Below the pieces are notes generated by a model. That model saw only the letters and a list, made by a program, of their open reading frames with translations, did no database searches and was not told the origin of the DNA. A program made the position numbers and the translations under genes. A stretch of DNA of 64,000 nucleotides from Exophiala sp. HKRS030 (taxonomy: Eukaryota; Ascomycota; Eurotiomycetes; Chaetothyriales; Herpotrichiellaceae), in the NCBI GenBank assembly GCA_023897205.1, contig JAHWDD010000008.1:1488001-1552000 (forward strand). Reading direction: 5' to 3'. This document shows, piece by piece, positions 58,939-64,000 of the stretch. Each line of letters begins with the position of its first letter. Positions within the stretch are counted from its first letter, which is position 1.

Positions 58939-60715
58939 TTACGTGACGACCTCAGAGGTCAAGTCCATAGGCCAACGCGCTTGGTCAAGGCCATTTCCTC
59001 GGGCGCCGACGTTGAATCCAAGCTTGATCTCACCGTTTGGAAAGGTCATAACCGGGGCGACGCAGCGAATGTTCACACCCAAAGCGCCGCTGTGTATGGT
59101 TTGAAAGAAGCGCTCCTCCAGACAGCCTTTGTCTCTCATCATTTTCAGAATTATCGGTGCGGTATGTTCCATGGCTTGATCCGACCGAAACTGAAATCTG
59201 CCATAGCTTGCCCAAAGTTGGTCCCACACGTCGTCAGGATATTCGCCGCAAGACTGCGCGAGCCACCTGTTGTAGTAGTTCAAGGCCAGATCGATGCTGT
59301 AGCTGCCACCAACTTGCGCGCGTTGGATCAAGGCACTGAGAACGGCAGCAACACCCGCGAGGCCCGTCGAGTAGTCCGAGGTCGGGAACAAGGCAGTCAC
59401 AGGTTCGCCATCTGCCAGACCCATGGCTTTCCCGAAGCCATGCGAGATGCCCACGCAGGCATCCGAGACCGGCTGGTACCCCGGTCGCTCCATTGACGGG
59501 CCGTGCCAACCATAAGTGTCTACCTGGGCGAATATGATGCCGTGGTTGCGGGCACTCACGAGCTCCAGAATCCCATCCCTGTCAAAGCCATATTTCTTCA
59601 GCACAAACGGTCGGTATCCAGAAACGACCACATCTGCCTCCAGGATCAGGCTCTTCAAGGTTTCCCTGTCCTCGCTCAGATGGAAATCAAGGTGTGCATT
59701 CCACTTGCCCCAGTTGAGGTCGGGATGGAGCGAGTGGAAGTCGGGAAGTTTGGGAGACGTTATGCGGAGGACCGAGGCGCCCAACTCTGCCAGGCCCCGA
59801 GTGACCGCCGGAGCCGCAATGATGCGGGTCATGTCAATCACTTTGAGGCCGGCCAGTGGTCGTGATGAAGTTGTGTCGTTCGTGGCAGCCCACCACACGG
59901 GCTTTTGACGGTTGGAAGGATGATGTTTCAGCTCAAAGAGGCCGACATGAGAGTTTGCTTTGCCTTGCTCCGAGGCAAGATACTCGGTCAATGAGTTGCA
60001 TACATCGCCAGGCTGTCCGGCTGCCACCATCTTTTCGCGTATCTCAGAAGAGCCAAAGGTTGCTATCTTTGTTTGGAATAATGCCTTCGCTTGTTCGACG
60101 TTATCGACGTCTCGCTCGCGGGGAAGTCCAATTGCGTCGAGAACTGGGTCTGGGTTGAGTGATCCGTGAAGCTGGAACCACCTACCGTCTGCGCATTTAT
60201 ATATGTTCGTTGTCACTGCCCGGTGTCGGGTGGCTGTCCTCCTATGCAGATCTGTGTTTGGTATGTATTGTTCAAGTCTTGCCCCTGCAGAGGTCGCCTC
60301 AATCCTCTCCCCTTCAGGATCGATCGTCCAGAGAAATAACGACAACGGATAAAGGATGGCATGGTCGCTGATAGGTATTAGCCTGTCGAACAGCCCTCTG
60401 CCAGGCTTTACACCAAACATACGTATTGATTTCAACTTCTGGAGCATCCACGCCATACTTCTTCTCCACTAACAAGCCCACCAATACCGCAACCAAGGCA
60501 TGGAGGGCCGCTGAGGACTCGGCGACTCTCCAGTTTACTGGTAGTCTGGGCAGGTCACTGCCCGTGAAACGGACTTTGTGACCGGCGTGTAGTAGTTCTT
60601 CTGGAAGATGCTTGGAGATCTGGGGATTGAGCAATACCTGCTCAAGGAAAAGCTTCTGCGCCTCTACAGGAACCGAGTAGCGTTTCTGGTCTTGAGGCTC
60701 TATGAATTCACCCAT
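58939..60715 (-). CDS. Class III (CaiB/BaiF) CoA-transferase, two-lobed
   Basis: A 573-residue enzyme from exons 60423-60715 and 58939-60367 (intron 55 nt). The first lobe includes GLLVEKKYGVDAPEVEINTD; the second repeats the CaiB fold from RPLAGLKVIDMTRIIAAPAV and GLAELGASVLRITSPKLPDF. Such fused, two-lobed forms are usual in fungi. VVSGYRPFVLKKYGFD and YSTGLAGVAAVLSALIQRAQ are standard family blocks. Class III enzymes move CoA between carboxylic acids (formyl-CoA, carnitine, succinyl-CoA) or racemise acyl-CoA. The aspartate nucleophile expected in the family could not be assigned with certainty. It lies 210 bp from the regulator gene stop and is divergent from the decarboxylase. Start at 60715 (MGEFIEPQDQ) chosen as the first ATG after non-conserved sequence. 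Confidence 0.85.
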
Positions 60716-61322
60716 CTCAAAGAAAAAGCGAAAGCTGAGGCCGAAGTACCATGGGTGGACCTTGGAAAAAGATCTGGTCTGCTCGTTGAGTCTGACTATA
60801 TGTAGAAGTACTGGCCATGGGTGCAGATCCTCCCACCTGTATGCTAGCCTCGGCGCGCTTGTCTCGGCATCAAAACGATGTCGGTGTTCAATGCTCCTGG
60901 GATGCTGAGGATCAACCGAACGTCTACTAGAGAATAGATATGTTACTAAACAGTTACAGAGGCGGCAGAATAACCTCGGGCCATTCATTACAATTGCTAC
61001 CGAAACGACGTATCTCTGCAGTAAACTGGAGTATACGTCGCTGATGGCCGGAATCAATTGCATCCGATGCTGTCGAATCCGGGGATGGTGGTTCGGAATG
61101 GAGACTGTGGAGTATGGAGGATGGGCCGGGAAGCAGAATGTTACGAGGCAGTCTGGTGAGCTGCAGTAGGCGCATTCTCAAGCTCTCAACAGTTCTGGCT
61201 AGCATTTTGTGAATTTGGTCTTTCGCTGAATTTGATACTGTCGACCAAATTGAGTATCCTCTTGTGGGAAAGGTCGTCGAGCTTCATTCAATACACTTGA
61301 GTTGGATATATTGTACCTGAAC
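60716..61322. other. Divergent promoter region, CoA-transferase / decarboxylase
   Basis: 600 bp shared between two divergent enzyme genes; no gene recognised. A likely target of the local Zn2Cys6 factor. Confidence 0.4.
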
Positions 61323-62345
61323 ATGCCATTTTCGTTTCCTGTCATCGCCCTGGAAGAGCACTTTCTTGCGGACGCGGTAGTGGAAGTATACGATGCCGCG
61401 AAGATAGTCGACCCCTACGAAGGGTCAGTGGTCCTGCGGCGTTGCAGAGCCAATCTCGTAGAAGTCGGCGATGTCAGACTCGATTCCATGAAGGAGTCCG
61501 GCATCACTCTGCAGGTCTTGTCTCACGTTGCCAATTCGATCGCTCTGGACCTGCCGACATGCGTCAAAGTCAACGACCAGCTCGCCTGGAGGGTCGCTAC
61601 TTGGCCGCAGCAATTCTCAGCTTTTGCGACACTTCCTATGAAGAATCCGTCGGAAGCAGCTGCCGAGCTTCGCAGATGTGTCGACGAGCTCGGCTTCAGA
61701 GGTGCTCTCATCGACAACAATACCGAAGGTCAATTCTACGATCATCCATCTTTCTGGGAGGTGTTCCAGGTGGCCGAGGAACTCGATGTCCCTGTTTACC
61801 TACACCCTACCTACAACGACCAGGCGAAGACACTGTTGTGCGAAGGTAGTTACCCCGACGCCGTAGCCCAGACACTGGCTACACACGCCTGGGGATGGCA
61901 TTCGGAGACCGCACTTCACGTTCTCAGGCTCTTCGCGGCGGGCCTTTTCGATAAACACCCTCGTCTGAAGATGATCATTGGCCACATGGGTGAGATGCTG
62001 CCGTTTCAACTCGATCGGGTCTGTCGGATTTCCAGTACACAGTGGCCGATGGCTGGGGTCAAGCTGGAACGCCAACTCCGGCAAGTCTGGGACGAGAACA
62101 TCTGGGTCACGACCTCGGGCATGTTCACACTAGCACCGATGGCCACCTTACTGCGGCAATGTAAGCCTGATCGGATCTTATTCAGCGTGGACTATCCTTT
62201 CTCGAGAAATGAATGGGGCGCGTCCTTTTTGAACTTGTTGAAGGAAAGCGGAATGGTCTGCGATCAGATGTTGGAGGACATTGCCTATCGCAATGCTGAG
62301 AAGTTGTTGAAGATTAAAGTATCCACAGACACGAAGGCCGTGTAA
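61323..62345 (+). CDS. Amidohydrolase-2 family (de)carboxylase, gamma-resorcylate/ACMSD type
   Basis: A 340-residue intronless TIM-barrel enzyme. It begins FPVIALEEHF with the E-x-H metal motif (Glu11 or Glu12, His13). It has His161 in VYLHPT, His221 in IIGHMGEMLPF and Asp290 in FSVDYPFSRNEW, the usual divalent-metal and catalytic residues of non-oxidative aromatic acid decarboxylases (gamma-resorcylate, 2,3-dihydroxybenzoate, salicylate) and ACMSD. Length and the HxGExxPF segment fit 2,3-DHBA/gamma-resorcylate decarboxylases. The start at 61323 is the first ATG of the conserved sequence. Next to a CoA-transferase, an acid permease and a regulator, so an organic or aromatic acid is the likely substrate (inference). 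Confidence 0.88.
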   Translation: MPFSFPVIALEEHFLADAVVEVYDAAKIVDPYEGSVVLRRCRANLVEVGDVRLDSMKESGITLQVLSHVANSIALDLPTCVKVNDQLAWRVATWPQQFSAFATLPMKNPSEAAAELRRCVDELGFRGALIDNNTEGQFYDHPSFWEVFQVAEELDVPVYLHPTYNDQAKTLLCEGSYPDAVAQTLATHAWGWHSETALHVLRLFAAGLFDKHPRLKMIIGHMGEMLPFQLDRVCRISSTQWPMAGVKLERQLRQVWDENIWVTTSGMFTLAPMATLLRQCKPDRILFSVDYPFSRNEWGASFLNLLKESGMVCDQMLEDIAYRNAEKLLKIKVSTDTKAV

Positions 62346-63118
62346 AAATCTCAGCCTGTGAAAACAGAGACAGATCCGTGTACAGTGATGTCGTCTGGCC
62401 AAACAGTACGCTGATGATCTGACCCCTATACAGGCATTGTGCGGCTAGTGAAGCTGCAAAGGGCGCTCATGTAACCGAAGAGGAATCCACCTTTAGGTAC
62501 AGTATATAAAAATGTCCACGGCTGTCCCGATAAATGGGTGATGGCGTACAGTAGGCAGTCTGCATAAAGGGGCTCAGCAGGGGGGCTCACGTGATGGCGC
62601 CAATGAGAGCGCCACCTGGGAACGAGATCGGTAGCGATATTCTTTTGCAATTGCAAATGCTGCAGCGTTCTTTGGTATTTTCTCTTTTAGGTTCACGGCT
62701 TTCTCTCATCTTTGGGGCAATGAATATGAACCATCTCGAAGATTGTTCAACGCCGAGATGCCCAGATTCTAAACTCGCCCAATGAAACCACCGGAAGCCT
62801 CCAAATTTGACACGGAGGGGAACGGACTCGGCCATTGTCGGAGAAATGACCGACACCCTCCCGTACTGACTTCTCTACTCCATTTCGACGTCAATAAAAG
62901 CAGAAAAACCGCACTACACTACAATAACGTACATTCTTGGTCTCGTGTAGTTTTCAGAAGAAGAGAATTGAATAAACATCATTCTCGAACGACACCAGGA
63001 ACAGAAGCAAAACCTCTTCGACTTTCCAAGGTAGAAACATACGAACAAACCCCACCTCACCACCTTGATACCAACTACCGGCGACCACTTCCCGACACAT
63101 TCTTTTTTCCGACACATC
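62346..63118. other. Intergenic region
   Basis: Contains a TATATAAA word at 62513 but no recognisable gene near it; the right part is the leader of the aldolase gene. Confidence 0.45.
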
Positions 63119-64000
63119 ATGGCACCAGCAGCAGCCAAATCCAAAGACCTCAGCCAAAACCGAGCGATCAGGATCGTCTCGGCGGCCGCAGCGGGAGGCT
63201 ACGCCGTGCCCGCCATGTGCTGCTACAACCTCGAAGCCATCATCGCGTCGGTGCGCGCTGCCGAGGCTAAGCGGTCTCCCGTCATCATCCAACTGTTCCC
63301 CTGGGCCGTGACGTATGCCGACGGGTTACTGGTCCACGCGGCGGCCGAAGCCGCCGACAAGGCCTCTGTGCCCGTCGCCGTTCACATGGACCACGCGCAG
63401 ACGCCCGAGATCGTGAGGCGGGCGGCCGATTTGGGAGGGTTCGACGGCATCATGGTCGACATGTCTCACTACGAGATGGAGGAGAACTTTGCACTGACGC
63501 GGGAGTTGGTGGCGTACTGCAACGAGAGGGGCATCATCACCGAGGCCGAACCCGGTCGCATCGACGGTGGCGAGGACGGCGTGGCCGACGTTTCGGACAT
63601 GCAAGGTTTACTCACGACCCCCGAACAAGCAGAAGAATTTGTGAGCCTGGGCATCAACTGGCTCGCCCCGGCCTTCGGAAACGTCCACGGAAAGTACGGG
63701 CCCAAGGGACCCCAACTCGAGTACGACCGGTTGAAGAGTATCCAAAAACAAGTCGGAGACAGGGTTCACCTGGTTCTCCACGGGGCCGGGCGGGAGTGGT
63801 TCAAGGAGGACCTCCTCCGAAAAGTCATGGAGTGCGGCATCGCAAAGTGTAACCTCAACGACGCCATGAACGATCATTTCATCGACGTACTGAAAGAAAA
63901 AGCCGGCACCGCCCCACTCACCTCGTTGATCGAGCAAGGGACCGACGCCATGCAAAAGGCCATTGAGCAGTACATGGACTGGATGGGTTCGACGGGTAAA
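63119..64000 (+). CDS. Class II (zinc) ketose-bisphosphate aldolase family protein, 3' partial
   Basis: The frame opens with ATG at 63119 (context CATCATGGC) and remains open to the window edge, 294 codons. The protein begins MAPAAAKSKDLSQNRAIRIV. It shows the class II aldolase motifs: AVHMDHAQTPE (zinc His and Asp), ITEAEPGRIDGGEDG (Glu ligand), APAFGNVHGKYGPKGP (zinc His) and HLVLHGAGREW (zinc His with the GAG phosphate loop). It differs from the yeast Fba1 group and is closer to the smaller tagatose/fructose-bisphosphate (GatY/KbaY) type, often found in fungi beside sugar or sugar-acid pathways; substrate uncertain. Whether it belongs to the adjacent acid cluster is unclear. Few residues should remain beyond the edge. 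Confidence 0.85.
   Translation, partial: MAPAAAKSKDLSQNRAIRIVSAAAAGGYAVPAMCCYNLEAIIASVRAAEAKRSPVIIQLFPWAVTYADGLLVHAAAEAADKASVPVAVHMDHAQTPEIVRRAADLGGFDGIMVDMSHYEMEENFALTRELVAYCNERGIITEAEPGRIDGGEDGVADVSDMQGLLTTPEQAEEFVSLGINWLAPAFGNVHGKYGPKGPQLEYDRLKSIQKQVGDRVHLVLHGAGREWFKEDLLRKVMECGIAKCNLNDAMNDHFIDVLKEKAGTAPLTSLIEQGTDAMQKAIEQYMDWMGSTGK

Noticed and set aside
54229..64000. Secondary-metabolite cluster
   Set aside because: There is no polyketide synthase, NRPS, terpene cyclase or other core enzyme in the window; the enzymes present fit catabolism.

Overview
The window is nuclear DNA from a filamentous ascomycete. The genes carry many short (43 to 139 nt) GT..AG spliceosomal introns with CTGAC/CTAAC-type branch points. 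There are four Zn2Cys6 transcription factors, two fungal cytochrome P450s, several fungal-type MFS permeases, a FET3/FTR1 iron pair and an alpha-aminoadipate lysine pathway gene. The gene mix and the scattered TACGGAGTA-type sequences would fit Eurotiomycetes, perhaps Chaetothyriales; that placement is inference. I found no rRNA, tRNA, CRISPR array or intact transposon.

Layout, left to right. 1-14.3 kb: condensin subunit 3 (5' end off the window), splicing factor SF3A3/PRP9 (-), a seven-exon P450 (-), an arrestin-fold protein (+) and RFC1 (-). 15-23 kb, accessory: an SDR reductase (+), a broken MFS relic (-), a Zn2Cys6 regulator (+), an AT-rich stretch with a broken coiled-coil gene, and a monocarboxylate-type MFS transporter (-). 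23.8-25 kb: mitochondrial ribosomal protein L16 and a small three-exon gene. 25.7-31.8 kb: an M20 amidohydrolase (-), a Zn2Cys6 regulator (+) and a Dal5-type permease (+), which look like an uptake-and-hydrolysis unit. 31.8-33.7 kb: gene-poor DNA.

33.7-38 kb: the high-affinity iron pair FTR1 (-) and FET3 (+), divergent across 1.3 kb that holds two exact copies of the iron-GATA repressor consensus ATCWGATAA; three more lie nearby. 38.6-51.4 kb: a Zn2Cys6 regulator, peptidyl-tRNA hydrolase 2, a second P450, a serine/threonine dehydratase (-), homocitrate synthase and sphingosine-phosphate lyase.

51.8-64 kb: a seven-exon protein with a STAND-like fungal N-terminus and a ubiquitin-like C-terminal domain (-), then a likely acid-catabolism cluster: MFS anion permease (-), Zn2Cys6 regulator (+), two-lobed class III CoA-transferase (-) and an amidohydrolase-2 family decarboxylase (+). 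A class II aldolase runs off the right edge. The most promising undescribed systems are this last cluster and the M20/regulator/permease group. All exon joins were checked for reading phase by hand; none is confirmed by RNA data.
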